Position numbers and translations under genes: made by a program. A DNA stretch of 64,000 bases from an uncultured Flavobacteriaceae bacterium (GTDB taxonomy: Bacteria > Bacteroidota > Bacteroidia > Flavobacteriales > Flavobacteriaceae). This document shows, piece after piece, positions 42,192 through 52,189 of this stretch; position 1 is the stretch's first letter, and every line of letters begins with the position of its first letter. Location: NCBI GenBank assembly GCA_947494205.1, contig CANLUH010000002.1, positions 124,001 through 188,000 on the forward strand, written 5' to 3'. Below the pieces are notes generated by a model that worked only from the letters and a program-made list of their open reading frames with translations, made no database searches and was not told the DNA's origin.

Positions 42192-43309
42192 TAGTTTTGT
42201 TGTGTTTTAGTGTCTGCAATAAGTTCATCAATTAGCCAAGTGTATTGTTTTCTTGCTTCTGGCATAATGTATTCAAAAGGTGGTCCTGCAAATTGTTTGC
42301 TATTTGGAACTTGGCAATTAAGTAATTCGGCAGCCAAGTATTTCATCTGGTACATCATACCAATAGCTTTAACTATTAAAGACGATTGCCCGTTAAATGC
42401 TAAATGTAAAGCTCTTAAGAAATGAGAATATAACTGATTAAACTCTTCTGCTTTTTCGCGTGCAGGAGAACCTTCAGGAAAATCGGAAGCTTTAGGATTA
42501 TTTACCATGTCTATAACAGCATCCCAGTTTACATCTACTTTTTCGCCAGTAGGTTTTTTGTTGGGTACATCGGTTGGTTTGTATTGCTGTTCTAGATAGA
42601 TTTCGTTGAATCTAAAATAATGTGCTACTTCTTGATCTTGTCCAAAGTAGGCATCGTCTCCATCATCTATAGTACCAGCGGCGCCTTCACCTTGATCTAC
42701 TATAATATCTATTGCAAATAAGGCTTTGTCTAGATTGTCCACAACAACAATTTCGCCACCACCACCGTAGTAATCTTTAGGTGTTATTTGTAACGATTTA
42801 TCACCATTAAACACCTTGTCTTCTCCATAAGTATCTACTAAATACACTAATTGCTTTTTTATAGTGTTGTAAAATTCACCAATGGTTTTCTCTTTCAGTT
42901 TTATTGGTTGCATCAAATTTTTAGCATATTCACCACGTACCATTAGTTTGTCTTCTGAAGGCTTTTCTATTTCTAAAAACGTTTCAATAGATGCTTTTGA
43001 AAATTTAATAATACCAACATCAAACTTCCTGTCGGCAAATTCCATTTTTGTTGGGTATTCTGGAATAAATTTTGGGTTATCTATAGAGGGATGTCCACCT
43101 ACGGCATTCATAATATTACACGCTAAAGTCATGTGAAGCATCTCTTCCATGAATACGCTACGTATTACATTCCAAGAAAAGGTATTGGTGTCTTGATTTA
43201 TAGTAAAATAAGCAGCTAAATAGGGTGGAATTGTTGAGTGTTCAAGTTCTATAGCGGTTTGTAAATTATCGTGAAGCTGTTTTTTATAAGATTCTAAAGT
43301 CTTTGACAT
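42191..43309 (-). CDS. Ferritin-like protein, VioB/iminophenylpyruvate-dimer-synthase-like (372 aa)
   Basis: Four-helix-bundle metal protein. Likely iron ligands are Glu21/Glu23-His24 (AIELEHSTIPPYL), Glu56 and His59 (FMEEMLHMTL), and a second set in QEVAHYFRFNEIYLEQ. This is the ferritin-like domain seen in VioB/RebD-type proteins and in stand-alone homologues. It has no signal peptide. It sits between GMC oxidoreductase and phosphoesterase genes and could be a partner in an oxidative biosynthetic or modification reaction. Exact chemistry unknown. Confidence 0.82.
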   Translation of the reverse strand: MSKTLESYKKQLHDNLQTAIELEHSTIPPYLAAYFTINQDTNTFSWNVIRSVFMEEMLHMTLACNIMNAVGGHPSIDNPKFIPEYPTKMEFADRKFDVGIIKFSKASIETFLEIEKPSEDKLMVRGEYAKNLMQPIKLKEKTIGEFYNTIKKQLVYLVDTYGEDKVFNGDKSLQITPKDYYGGGGEIVVVDNLDKALFAIDIIVDQGEGAAGTIDDGDDAYFGQDQEVAHYFRFNEIYLEQQYKPTDVPNKKPTGEKVDVNWDAVIDMVNNPKASDFPEGSPAREKAEEFNQLYSHFLRALHLAFNGQSSLIVKAIGMMYQMKYLAAELLNCQVPNSKQFAGPPFEYIMPEARKQYTWLIDELIADTKTQQN

Positions 43310-43312
43310 GGT

Positions 43313-45139
43313 TTAGTTTTTTAATTCGGTTAAGTCTTTATCTATATTCTCTGCTGCCCAAAACGAGAGTGCAGCCATGGTTAGGGTAGGGTTAGAGGTT
43401 CCCATAGATGGCATATTACCACAACCTACTAAAAATAGGTTTTTATGTTCGTGGCAACGTTGATCTTTATCTACTACCGAATTGTCTTTAGTAGTCCCCA
43501 TGATGTGCGTGCCAGCTAAATGCCCAGCACCTTGCCACCATAAAGCTTCTCCTTTATACTCGATGTAACCTCCTTTACTAGAATCGTATTGGGTTTTATT
43601 TTCTCCTTTTATGGTTTCAAAAAACTGCTCAGAGAATGATTTCGCAGCTAGCATGCCTTCTTTTTCGTGATCTGTAATATTGTAATTAATAATAGGGCGA
43701 TGATTGCCTAAAGCATCTTTATAACGATCATCTATAGTTACGCAGTTATTAGATAATGCTTGCTGTTCTATTAAAAATCCAAAACGGAATTCTCTTTGTA
43801 CTTTATCTAGTAAACGTTGTCTTAATTGTTTACCAAATAGGTTTTCAGATAATCCATCGGTAAGTTCTGTGTTTGGTGAACCTGCTGGCCAGTTCCATCC
43901 CCAATTTCCTATTTCTATTCTAAAGGCTGAACGGTCTTTACGAAAGGCACCATCTCTTAAACTTGGTATCCCAGAAGTAGATCCAGGTCCTCGGAACGAT
44001 CCTATTTTTTCTGGCGCTAATCCCCAAGTTAGTAATACAGGGTGATCCATTAAGTTTTGCCCTATGTTTTTGTTTTTAAAGCCAGAGGCTAGCATTAGTT
44101 TAGCATTTTCTACTGCATGTGCTGCTAAAACATAGCGTTTAGCCGTAATTGTCTTTTCTTTATAACTAGGCGATTCACCACAGGTTAAAGCATCTATATC
44201 GTCGTATTGTTTATAGGTAATGCCTTTTATATCTCCAGTGTCATCATCATATAGAATTTGAGAAGCCACACATTGTTCGTTAATAACAACGCCATTATTA
44301 ACCGCTTTTTCTAATGTTTTTAATGCATTATATTTTGCTTGTACTGGACAAATAGGAACACAGGCTGAGTTTCCTTCGCAACGTTGCCCTAAATCTGGAT
44401 TACCAACGGCTCCAACAGGTTGGTAGCCTTTACCACCATCGTATTTAGGGTTTGGGTTACTATTTCTACCTTGTGGTGTGCTTACCACATCGTAGCTATA
44501 AGTTTCTCCTTCATAACTAAAAACAGCGTTTTTAGTCCATTTAGTTAATTGTTTATCTAAATGACTTTGCGGTATTTTGGTCATAGGGAACACGTAACCT
44601 TCTTCAAAAGCAAGACCTAAATAGTCTTGTTCTTCTACATCTGCAGATACTCCGATTTCAAATTCGGCCATTCTGTAGTATTTCATTAAATCGTAATAAC
44701 TAATTGGCCAGTTTTTACCAATACCAAACAAATCTTGTTCTTTAAAATCTGATGGTAACATTCTTAAACACGTACCTAACCAGTGTAATGTTGTGCCACC
44801 TTTAGCACGTGTATATGTGCTTTGAAAAGGGGCAGGGCCTAACTGTTTAAAATAACTGTCTTTATTAAATTGTTGAATACCGTCTTCTATATTACCAACA
44901 TCTGTAACCAATGGCTGCGGCGCATTTGGGTTTTGTGGATATGGCGAATTTGGTATTTTTACAGTATTCTTATAATAGGTGTTTAAGTATTCTCTATAGG
45001 TTTCAAAGCTAAAGTCTTTTTTTGCACCTGCTTCAAGGATTAATACACTATGTCCTTTTTCTGCTAATTGATTTGCTACGATGGCACCACTAATTCCAGC
45101 ACCAACAATTACGACGTCGTATTCTGTTTTTTTACTCAT
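43313..45139 (-). CDS. GMC-family FAD oxidoreductase (608 aa)
   Basis: FAD-binding fingerprint VGAGISGAIVANQLAEKG at about residues 11-28 and Glu-containing VLILEAG. Family motifs follow: GGTTLHWLGTC, CPVQAKYNALKTLEKA, AAHAVENAKLMLAS and the C-terminal AGHLAGTHIMGTT with GTSNPTLTMAALS. The GNSACVPICPVQAKYNA stretch is typical of the gluconate/sorbitol-dehydrogenase-like branch. No Tat or Sec signal is seen. The small-subunit-like gene 17 bp upstream is probably its partner. Confidence 0.93.
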   Translation of the reverse strand: MSKKTEYDVVIVGAGISGAIVANQLAEKGHSVLILEAGAKKDFSFETYREYLNTYYKNTVKIPNSPYPQNPNAPQPLVTDVGNIEDGIQQFNKDSYFKQLGPAPFQSTYTRAKGGTTLHWLGTCLRMLPSDFKEQDLFGIGKNWPISYYDLMKYYRMAEFEIGVSADVEEQDYLGLAFEEGYVFPMTKIPQSHLDKQLTKWTKNAVFSYEGETYSYDVVSTPQGRNSNPNPKYDGGKGYQPVGAVGNPDLGQRCEGNSACVPICPVQAKYNALKTLEKAVNNGVVINEQCVASQILYDDDTGDIKGITYKQYDDIDALTCGESPSYKEKTITAKRYVLAAHAVENAKLMLASGFKNKNIGQNLMDHPVLLTWGLAPEKIGSFRGPGSTSGIPSLRDGAFRKDRSAFRIEIGNWGWNWPAGSPNTELTDGLSENLFGKQLRQRLLDKVQREFRFGFLIEQQALSNNCVTIDDRYKDALGNHRPIINYNITDHEKEGMLAAKSFSEQFFETIKGENKTQYDSSKGGYIEYKGEALWWQGAGHLAGTHIMGTTKDNSVVDKDQRCHEHKNLFLVGCGNMPSMGTSNPTLTMAALSFWAAENIDKDLTELKN

Positions 45140-45156
45140 TGTTGTATTGTAATTAG

Positions 45157-45615
45157 TTAGTTTTTAGATGTAAATGTTTGTGGAGGAAAACCCCAAGTTC
45201 CATAACCAGGTTGTTTACCACCCATTGGGTGTGCAGCAATAGCTTTCCATATTAACCCTTCTAAATAAGATTCTGACGATACAATATAGTTTTCTGGGCT
45301 AAAGGTCCCTACAACCCATTCTCCCGTGTACCATAATTGAATGATTTGACTAACTGGTGTTTTAAAATTAATATTCCCCATTAAATCTTTTATTTGCCTA
45401 GCATTTTTATCAGATGGATGTTCGGGATTGCTAATTTTTATGTTTTCTATAGCATTTAAAATAGCTTCAAAGATTTCTTTCCCTAATTCTTTTTTTACGG
45501 TATCGAAATAGGTTTGTACGAGTCCAGTTCCTACAATGTCTGCTTTAGAAAACCCCGTAAGTACAATACTTAGGTTTTCGAACAAATCAATGGGTTTCTT
45601 TTTTAATGATTTCAT
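45157..45615 (-). CDS. Small dehydrogenase subunit-like protein (152 aa)
   Basis: Resembles the small subunit that accompanies FAD sorbitol/gluconate dehydrogenases: helical, with LSIVLTGFSKADIVGTGLVQ, then YFDTVKKELG, a WYTGEWV motif and the end SYLEGLIWKAIAAHPMGGKQ with GYGTWGFPP. These subunits normally carry a Tat signal; here the N-terminus is MKSLKKKPIDLFENLS with none. First gene of the four-gene minus-strand operon. Confidence 0.78.
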   Translation of the reverse strand: MKSLKKKPIDLFENLSIVLTGFSKADIVGTGLVQTYFDTVKKELGKEIFEAILNAIENIKISNPEHPSDKNARQIKDLMGNINFKTPVSQIIQLWYTGEWVVGTFSPENYIVSSESYLEGLIWKAIAAHPMGGKQPGYGTWGFPPQTFTSKN

Positions 45616-45960
45616 AAAAAATGGTTGATTTTTTTAAGTTAAGTTTCAAAAATATTTAAAAGACAAATTATATAATTGCTAGGTTTCGTTTTAGCGTATA
45701 AATACCTGTTTTTATATAATAAAGCTATTAAGATACAATGTTTCAATATATTTTAAAAGCGGAAACTATCTGTGTACTATTATAAATACTTAATTTTTTA
45801 AAAGACTTTAGTGTAAAGACACTATAGAATTTGGGTTTTATATATAACTCTATAATGTGTTATTATGATGCGTTGTTGTATAGTTGTAAAGATATATTGT
45901 GAAACTACTATACATTCTTCGTATATTGCATATATACTTATAGTTACAAGAAAAAATACT
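45616..45960. promoter_or_regulatory. Divergent intergenic region between the GMC operon and the propeller regulator
   Basis: No gene is supported. On the minus strand TATTTTTG (45647-45654) is a good -7 box 32 bases before the start at 45615; no clear -33 element. A small hairpin TAGTGT/ACACTA lies at 45809-45824. No strong box was found on the plus strand for the gene at 45961. Confidence 0.5.
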
Positions 45961-48771
45961 ATGCAAAATATAAAAGCCATTATATGCGTATTGTTTGGGT
46001 TGTTTGTTTTTAAAAACAATGCTCAAGAGTTACCACCAATAGAGATTTATACACCAGAAATTTATAAAGCACAAAATCAAAATTGGGCAATATCTCAAGC
46101 TAAAGACAAAACAATATATGTTGCAAATAATGCAGGGCTTTTAGAGTCTAATGGAGAACGTTGGCGCTTATATCCTTCTCCAAACGAAAGTATAATGCGA
46201 TCGGTAAATGCGGTTAATGAATACATTTATTCCGGATTTTATATGGAATTTGGATATTGGAAAAAAAATAAACTAGGCACATTAGATTATACATCATTAT
46301 CAAAAAAACTTGAAGTCCCTTTAATTGAAGATGAACAATTCTGGAATATTATTGCTATGGAAGATTGGGTACTGTTTCAATCCTTAAATAGAATCTATAT
46401 TTATAATTTAAAAACAGAGTCTTTCAGAATAATAGAATCTGAAACTACAATTACAAAAATGTATGAAGTAGATGGTAGTATTTACTTTCAGCGTATTAAC
46501 AACGGAATATTTAAAATTAAAAGTGGAAAAGATATTTTAATCACAGAAGCACAAGAATTACGTGATAATGTTGTGGTTAATATTTTTAAAAAGGGAGAAG
46601 AGCTCTTTTTTGAAACACAAGACAATGGTTTTTTTACGTTTAAAGATGACGTTTTAAAACCATGGGAATCCCCTATAAATAATGAGTTAAAAACATTAAG
46701 CATTTATAACAGTATTCAGTTAAATGATGGTAGTTTGGCTCTAGGAACGATTTCTAATGGTGTAATTATTATAACAAAAGAAGGTAAAGTTAAATATAAA
46801 ATTAGCCAGAATAATGGGTTAAGTAATAATACAGTGCTTAATTTATTTGAAGATATAGAGCATAATATTTGGTTGGGTTTAGATAATGGAATCAATTGTC
46901 TAAATATGGATTCTCATTTTAATGTATTTAATGACTATGGAGGTACGTTAGGAGCTGTGTATACAGCAGCAGTATATAAAGATGTTTTGTATTTAGGAAC
47001 TAACCAAGGCTTGTATTATAAAGCGCTTAGTAAAAATGAAAAGTTCAAGTTTATAGATGGTACTCAAGGTCAAGTTTGGTGCTTATTAGAAATAAATGGG
47101 AGTTTGTTTTGCGGGCATAATTCAGGAACTTTTATAGTAGATAGCGATACAGTTGAAAAAATTTCCAATATTCAAGGAACTTGGAATATTAAACCAATAG
47201 AAAATAATCCAAAAGTATTAATACAGGGGAATTATAATGGATTGTATATTCTTAAAAAAAGCAACAATAAATGGAGTTATAGCCATAAAATAGAAGGCTT
47301 TGATATTTCTTCTCGATTTTTCGAATTTTTAGACGATAAAACACTTTTTGTAGGGCATGAATATAAAGGTGTTTTAAAAATTGAACTTAATGATGACTAT
47401 ACTAAAGCTCTAGATATAACCATAGAGCCAATAAGTAAAGGTTTAAAATCTAGTTTGTCTAAGTACAATAATAATGTGCTTTATGCTTACAAAGATGGTA
47501 TTTTTAAATATGACCAATCTGTAAAAAAGTTTTTAAAAGATACACTATTAATGAATTTATACGATTCTAAATCGTTTGTTTCAGGAAAATTAATAGTAGA
47601 ACCTAAAACCAATAGACTTTGGGGGTTTTCTAATAATGAAATTAGTTTTATATCACCAGGTAAATTAAGTCAAACACCAGAAGTAAATACCATACCATTG
47701 CCTTATCAACTTCGTAAGAGCACTACTAGTTTTGAAAATATAATTTCTATAGACGATCAGCATTATTTATTAGGCACAACATCGGGTTACATATTAATTA
47801 ATCTAGAGAAACCATTTAATAAAAAGTATAGTGCTAGAATAAACTCAATTACAAAAAATAAAGATAGAACCAATGGTGTTTTCGAATATGTAGATTTATC
47901 TACAGAAGGTAGTTTCCTTAATGAGGAAAATAATATAGAAATAACATATAGTATACCAGAATACAATAAATACTTAAAAGTAGATTATCAATACCAATTA
48001 AAAGGTATTTATAATAATTGGAGTGAATGGTCGTCTAATTCAACAGAATTATTCGAGAATTTACCGTTTGGAGATTACACTTTTAATGTAAGAGGGCGAA
48101 TTAATAACAACCTTACTCAAAACATAGCATCCTATTCTTTTACTATCGCAAGGCCATGGCATCTGTCTAATCTTATGATTGCTGTATATATTATTGGAAT
48201 TATATTATTCTCCTTCCTTATGCACAATATATATAAGCAATATTATAAAAGACAACGTAAGCAATTATTAGAACAAAAAAATAAGGAGATAGAATTAAAG
48301 GAATTAGCAAACCAAGAACAGTCTATGCGCTTTAAAAATGAAAACTTAACTAAGGACATAGAGAGTAAAAATAGAGAATTAGCAATCTCTACTATGAGTC
48401 TAATAAAAAAGAACGAATTCTTAAATAGTATCAAAAATGAGCTAATTAGTATCAAAGATGATAAGAATATTAAGCCAGTTATAAAAATAATTGATAAAAA
48501 CTTAAACAATACAGATGACTGGAAACTGTTTCAAGAAGCATTTAATAATGCAGATAAAGACTTTTTAAAGAAGATAAAAAATTTGCACCCTTCATTAACT
48601 TCAAACGACTTAAGATTATGCGCATATTTAAGGTTAAATCTATCCTCTAAAGAGATAGCCCCCTTATTAAATATCTCCCCTAGAAGTGTAGAAGTTAAAC
48701 GATATCGTTTACGTAAAAAGATTGATTTACCACATGAAACAAGCTTAACCGACTACATCATTAAGTTATAA
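45961..48771 (+). CDS. Propeller/Y_Y_Y sensor-regulator with LuxR-type HTH (936 aa)
   Basis: Start 45961 gives a signal peptide (MQNIKAIICVLFGLFVFKNN, then AQ); the ATG at 45865 would add an unrelated leader. A periplasmic double beta-propeller fills about residues 30-670 (repeats such as NGLSNNTVLNLFEDIEHNIW), followed by a Y_Y_Y domain at about 695-760 and a membrane helix at about 768-785. A long coiled coil precedes a C-terminal LuxR/GerE-type HTH (LTSNDLRLCAYLRLNLSSKE, then ISPRSVEVKRYRLRKK). There is no kinase domain, so it is a one-piece transmembrane transcription regulator. It directly precedes the beta-glucan locus and likely senses its oligosaccharides. Confidence 0.88.
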   Translation: MQNIKAIICVLFGLFVFKNNAQELPPIEIYTPEIYKAQNQNWAISQAKDKTIYVANNAGLLESNGERWRLYPSPNESIMRSVNAVNEYIYSGFYMEFGYWKKNKLGTLDYTSLSKKLEVPLIEDEQFWNIIAMEDWVLFQSLNRIYIYNLKTESFRIIESETTITKMYEVDGSIYFQRINNGIFKIKSGKDILITEAQELRDNVVVNIFKKGEELFFETQDNGFFTFKDDVLKPWESPINNELKTLSIYNSIQLNDGSLALGTISNGVIIITKEGKVKYKISQNNGLSNNTVLNLFEDIEHNIWLGLDNGINCLNMDSHFNVFNDYGGTLGAVYTAAVYKDVLYLGTNQGLYYKALSKNEKFKFIDGTQGQVWCLLEINGSLFCGHNSGTFIVDSDTVEKISNIQGTWNIKPIENNPKVLIQGNYNGLYILKKSNNKWSYSHKIEGFDISSRFFEFLDDKTLFVGHEYKGVLKIELNDDYTKALDITIEPISKGLKSSLSKYNNNVLYAYKDGIFKYDQSVKKFLKDTLLMNLYDSKSFVSGKLIVEPKTNRLWGFSNNEISFISPGKLSQTPEVNTIPLPYQLRKSTTSFENIISIDDQHYLLGTTSGYILINLEKPFNKKYSARINSITKNKDRTNGVFEYVDLSTEGSFLNEENNIEITYSIPEYNKYLKVDYQYQLKGIYNNWSEWSSNSTELFENLPFGDYTFNVRGRINNNLTQNIASYSFTIARPWHLSNLMIAVYIIGIILFSFLMHNIYKQYYKRQRKQLLEQKNKEIELKELANQEQSMRFKNENLTKDIESKNRELAISTMSLIKKNEFLNSIKNELISIKDDKNIKPVIKIIDKNLNNTDDWKLFQEAFNNADKDFLKKIKNLHPSLTSNDLRLCAYLRLNLSSKEIAPLLNISPRSVEVKRYRLRKKIDLPHETSLTDYIIKL

Positions 48772-48814
48772 GCACACTACAGTGTAAAAAAACACCTATA
48801 CAATACCACAACAT

Positions 48815-48848
48815 TTTGATTCAAATATTATTTTGTTTAATATTTTTG
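48815..48848 (+). promoter_or_regulatory. Bacteroidota promoter of the beta-glucan locus: TTTG, 22 bp, TATTTTTG
   Basis: TTTG at 48815-48818 and TATTTTTG at 48841-48848 with a 22-base spacer. The start codon is at 49038, giving a leader of roughly 185 bases, which may carry regulatory structure. Best promoter match upstream of the locus. Confidence 0.55.
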
Positions 48849-49037
48849 TATATTTATTAAACAAAATTTAAACTTAAAATCATTGCTATTATTGATGATA
48901 CTGCAATTTTTAGTGTTAAATATTGCATTGTATGTTTTTTGTAGTGGTGTTTTTTGTCATTTTCATAATTCATAAGCATAATTTTACGTAGAGTAAACCT
49001 ATCTATTTACAATAGTCAACTTAAACTAAACATTAAT

Positions 49038-52000
49038 ATGAGAAACAACTTTCTAATACTAATTACCTTCTTATTAACGACTTCGGTGTTTGCACAGTCA
49101 AGCGTAGTGGAAGTTAAAAATACCGAGGAAGGTTCTAAGTTAGTAGTCAATGGAGAAGACTTCATGATTAACGGTATGAACTGGGATTACATTCCCATAG
49201 GTACAAATACAGTAAATGCAAATTTCTGGAAAAAGTCAGACGATGTAATCAAAGCAGGATTAGATGCAGAAATGGCACTCTTACAGAATATGAATGTAAA
49301 TGTTATTCGTCAATATACAGGAGTACCAGCTAAATGGGTAAGATATATTTATGAAAATTACGGTATATATACCATGCTTAATAACTCTTTTGGTCGTTAC
49401 GGATTAACTATTGATGGTGTTTGGACTCCGGTTACAGATTATTCAGACCCTAGAACACAAGAGTTATTAATGACCGAAATTAAAAGTATGGTTACTGAGT
49501 ACAAGAATACTCCGGGTATACTAATGTATCTTATAGGGAATGAAAATAACTACGGGTTATTCTGGCAAGGAGCAGAAACTGAAGATTTTCCTGATGGAGA
49601 GGAAGAAAAGCAATTTATTGGTGAGAAAAGAGGTAGACCTATGTATAGGTTAATGAATGAAGCCTCTAAAGCAATGAAAACAATAGACCCTTCTCATCCA
49701 GTAGCTATATGTAATGGGGATGTTTTGTTTATAGATATTATTGCAGAAGAATGTAAAGATGTAGACATTTATGGTACAAACATGTATAGAGGTGTTTCTT
49801 TTGGAGATGCATTTCAGGTAGTAAAGGATAAGTTAAACAAACCAATTATGTTTACTGAGTTTGGTTCTGATGCTTTTAACGCAATAGAAAACCAAGAAGA
49901 CCAGAAAATGCAAGCCTATTACATGCTTAACAATTGGAAGGAAATCTACCAAAATGCGGCAGGCCTTGGAAAAGTTAATAACTCTATAGGTGGTTTTACA
50001 TTTCAGTTTAGTGATGGTTGGTGGAAAGCAGGGTTTAATGATAGAAAAGATGCAGATACACACCAAACAGAATCTACATGGAATGCTGGAGGTTACACAA
50101 TAGATGAAGCTTATAAAGGTGCAAATAATATGAACGAAGAATGGTTTGGTATTTGTGCAAAAGGACCAACCAACAGTCGTGGTTTATACACACTATATCC
50201 ACGAGCAGCATATTATGCTTTAAAGGATGCTCATAGTTTAAATCCATACGGAGACAATGTTACTCTAGACTTTGTAAATAACTACTTCTCAAATATTAAT
50301 CTTATGGATGCTGTGCTTAGAGCACGAGGAGATAAAGCAGCTATAGGAGGAGACGAAAAACTTAGTATAAGCCAATTAAGAGCTGAATTTACAACCTTTA
50401 ATACAGGTGGAAGTTTATTAACAACGCCAGATGAAGCAGACCCAACGAGTCAAGCCTTTCCTAATGAATTAGGCTTCGATCACATGCAATCTTATTTTGT
50501 TGGAGTAGAAGGTAAGCCGTCATCAAACATGAAAGCTAACGTTAATTTCAATATTTTAGGTAATGTAGCAGATAATCCAATTGATGAAATATTTTATGAA
50601 AATAGAGGAAGAACCGTATCTGTAAATACAGATGAAGGAAATCTAGATTTAACTAACATTAATGGAGTTCAAGTATATAATGCCGAGTTCGAATGGAATG
50701 CTAAAGATTTCGATTTAAGAGGGTTTTATAGAACAGGGCATTATCATTGGGGATACGAAGGTGACTTTTTTGGTTTATATCCAGAAGCAAATTATGGACC
50801 TAACCTAGATATTTATAATGGTGTAATTTCTGGAATAGAAATAGATGGTAAAAAAGCCTTTAAAGGCTTAAAAGCAGCATTTGGACCACAATTATGGTGG
50901 GGAGCTAACCCAGCAGTATTATTAAAGTACCATAGAAAAATAGGAAAGTATGATGTTACAGGTATCTTTCATGAAGATATAGATGATGCAGGAGAAGCGA
51001 TAAGTACTTTTGCAGTACCAATGCCTAGAACAAGAAGAGCTTCAATTCATGTAGAAAGAGAAATAGGAGATTTTAAAATTCAATTGGGAGGTCTATGGGC
51101 TGGACAGCCATTAAACGATAGAGAGTTTCAAGTGGCAGAAGGACAACCTGGAAATTATACAATCTATACAGATAAAGTTAATTCAGACGATAATTGGGGA
51201 GCAAAAGCAAAAGTAACCTATCAAAAAGGCCGTTTTAATTGGTACGTACAAGGTGCTTACCAAGGTTTAGTAGCTAATGGAGGAGGAGACCAAACCCAAA
51301 CATTTACAGGATGGAGATTATTAGATAGCGGAAGCGGTAACCAAACTAACGTTTTATCTGGATTTACTTATTCAGTAGGAGATTTTCAAATAGCACCTAA
51401 CTTTCTTTGGCAAAAACCATTAGTAGATGCCATGCCAAACGATGTAGACGGCGTAGGTAGATTAAGAAATATTCAAGATGATCCTTTTGCAGTTAGAGCT
51501 AACAGAGAAACAACAGCAGGAGAACTATTATTAACCTACGATCCAACACCAGGAACATGGATGTACGAATGGGACAATGACAGAGCGGAAGATGCAAAAT
51601 TCGCTATGAATTTAGGATTTGTTTTCCGTCATCATCCAACGGCACAAGATGCGGCCATAGGGTTTTTAAGCAATCGTACTTCTTTTGCATTTCCTAATTC
51701 TGCGCCAGCACAAGATTTATGGGAAGTACACTCACGTGTTGTTTCAAAAGTAAGTCCAGATTTAGGGTTTATCGCAAATGTATATGGAGGTAATGCACAA
51801 GCCAACGGTAGTGACGCTAGGTTAATAGAACGTTTTGGTGGAGATGTAAGAATGATTTACAAGAAAATAAAACTTACGTATCAAGCAAAATTTAACGATT
51901 GGGGACCATTTGATTATCATAGAGATTTCAACTTAACATACCCAGTACAGCTTATGTTAGATTTATCAACAACTTTAGGCAAGCCAGACTGGTTTATATT

Positions 52001-52184
52001 ACCAAATACTAGAGTAGGTGTAAGAGGAACTTGGAGAACTTTAGATGAATTCTCACCACGTTACTCACCAAATACGATAGCGCCAAATACATTCCCGCCA
52101 GTACCAATTTTAAGCCCAGAAGGATTTGATAATGGAACGGAATGGGAAATAAGAACATACATACACATCAACATAGGTAAATAA
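49038..52184 (+). CDS. GH-A-type glycosidase fused to a probable outer-membrane beta-barrel (1048 aa)
   Basis: A signal peptide (about 1-20, ending FAQ) precedes a TIM-barrel glycoside hydrolase of clan GH-A (about 30-430), resembling the GH2/GH5 TIM domain. Catalytic Glu169 is in LIGNENNYG and Glu274 in IMFTEFGSDAF. From about residue 480 to the end are alternating amphipathic strands rich in Tyr/Trp/Phe with short turns (AEFEWNAKDFDLRGFYRTG, KAKVTYQKGRFNWYVQGAYQ, DVRMIYKKIKLTYQAKFNDW), ending in a barrel-like strand IRTYIHINIGK. This suggests a surface enzyme anchored by its own porin-like barrel. It opens the beta-glucan operon. Exact GH family is not settled. Confidence 0.75.
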   Translation: MRNNFLILITFLLTTSVFAQSSVVEVKNTEEGSKLVVNGEDFMINGMNWDYIPIGTNTVNANFWKKSDDVIKAGLDAEMALLQNMNVNVIRQYTGVPAKWVRYIYENYGIYTMLNNSFGRYGLTIDGVWTPVTDYSDPRTQELLMTEIKSMVTEYKNTPGILMYLIGNENNYGLFWQGAETEDFPDGEEEKQFIGEKRGRPMYRLMNEASKAMKTIDPSHPVAICNGDVLFIDIIAEECKDVDIYGTNMYRGVSFGDAFQVVKDKLNKPIMFTEFGSDAFNAIENQEDQKMQAYYMLNNWKEIYQNAAGLGKVNNSIGGFTFQFSDGWWKAGFNDRKDADTHQTESTWNAGGYTIDEAYKGANNMNEEWFGICAKGPTNSRGLYTLYPRAAYYALKDAHSLNPYGDNVTLDFVNNYFSNINLMDAVLRARGDKAAIGGDEKLSISQLRAEFTTFNTGGSLLTTPDEADPTSQAFPNELGFDHMQSYFVGVEGKPSSNMKANVNFNILGNVADNPIDEIFYENRGRTVSVNTDEGNLDLTNINGVQVYNAEFEWNAKDFDLRGFYRTGHYHWGYEGDFFGLYPEANYGPNLDIYNGVISGIEIDGKKAFKGLKAAFGPQLWWGANPAVLLKYHRKIGKYDVTGIFHEDIDDAGEAISTFAVPMPRTRRASIHVEREIGDFKIQLGGLWAGQPLNDREFQVAEGQPGNYTIYTDKVNSDDNWGAKAKVTYQKGRFNWYVQGAYQGLVANGGGDQTQTFTGWRLLDSGSGNQTNVLSGFTYSVGDFQIAPNFLWQKPLVDAMPNDVDGVGRLRNIQDDPFAVRANRETTAGELLLTYDPTPGTWMYEWDNDRAEDAKFAMNLGFVFRHHPTAQDAAIGFLSNRTSFAFPNSAPAQDLWEVHSRVVSKVSPDLGFIANVYGGNAQANGSDARLIERFGGDVRMIYKKIKLTYQAKFNDWGPFDYHRDFNLTYPVQLMLDLSTTLGKPDWFILPNTRVGVRGTWRTLDEFSPRYSPNTIAPNTFPPVPILSPEGFDNGTEWEIRTYIHINIGK

Positions 52185-52189
52185 AAAAA

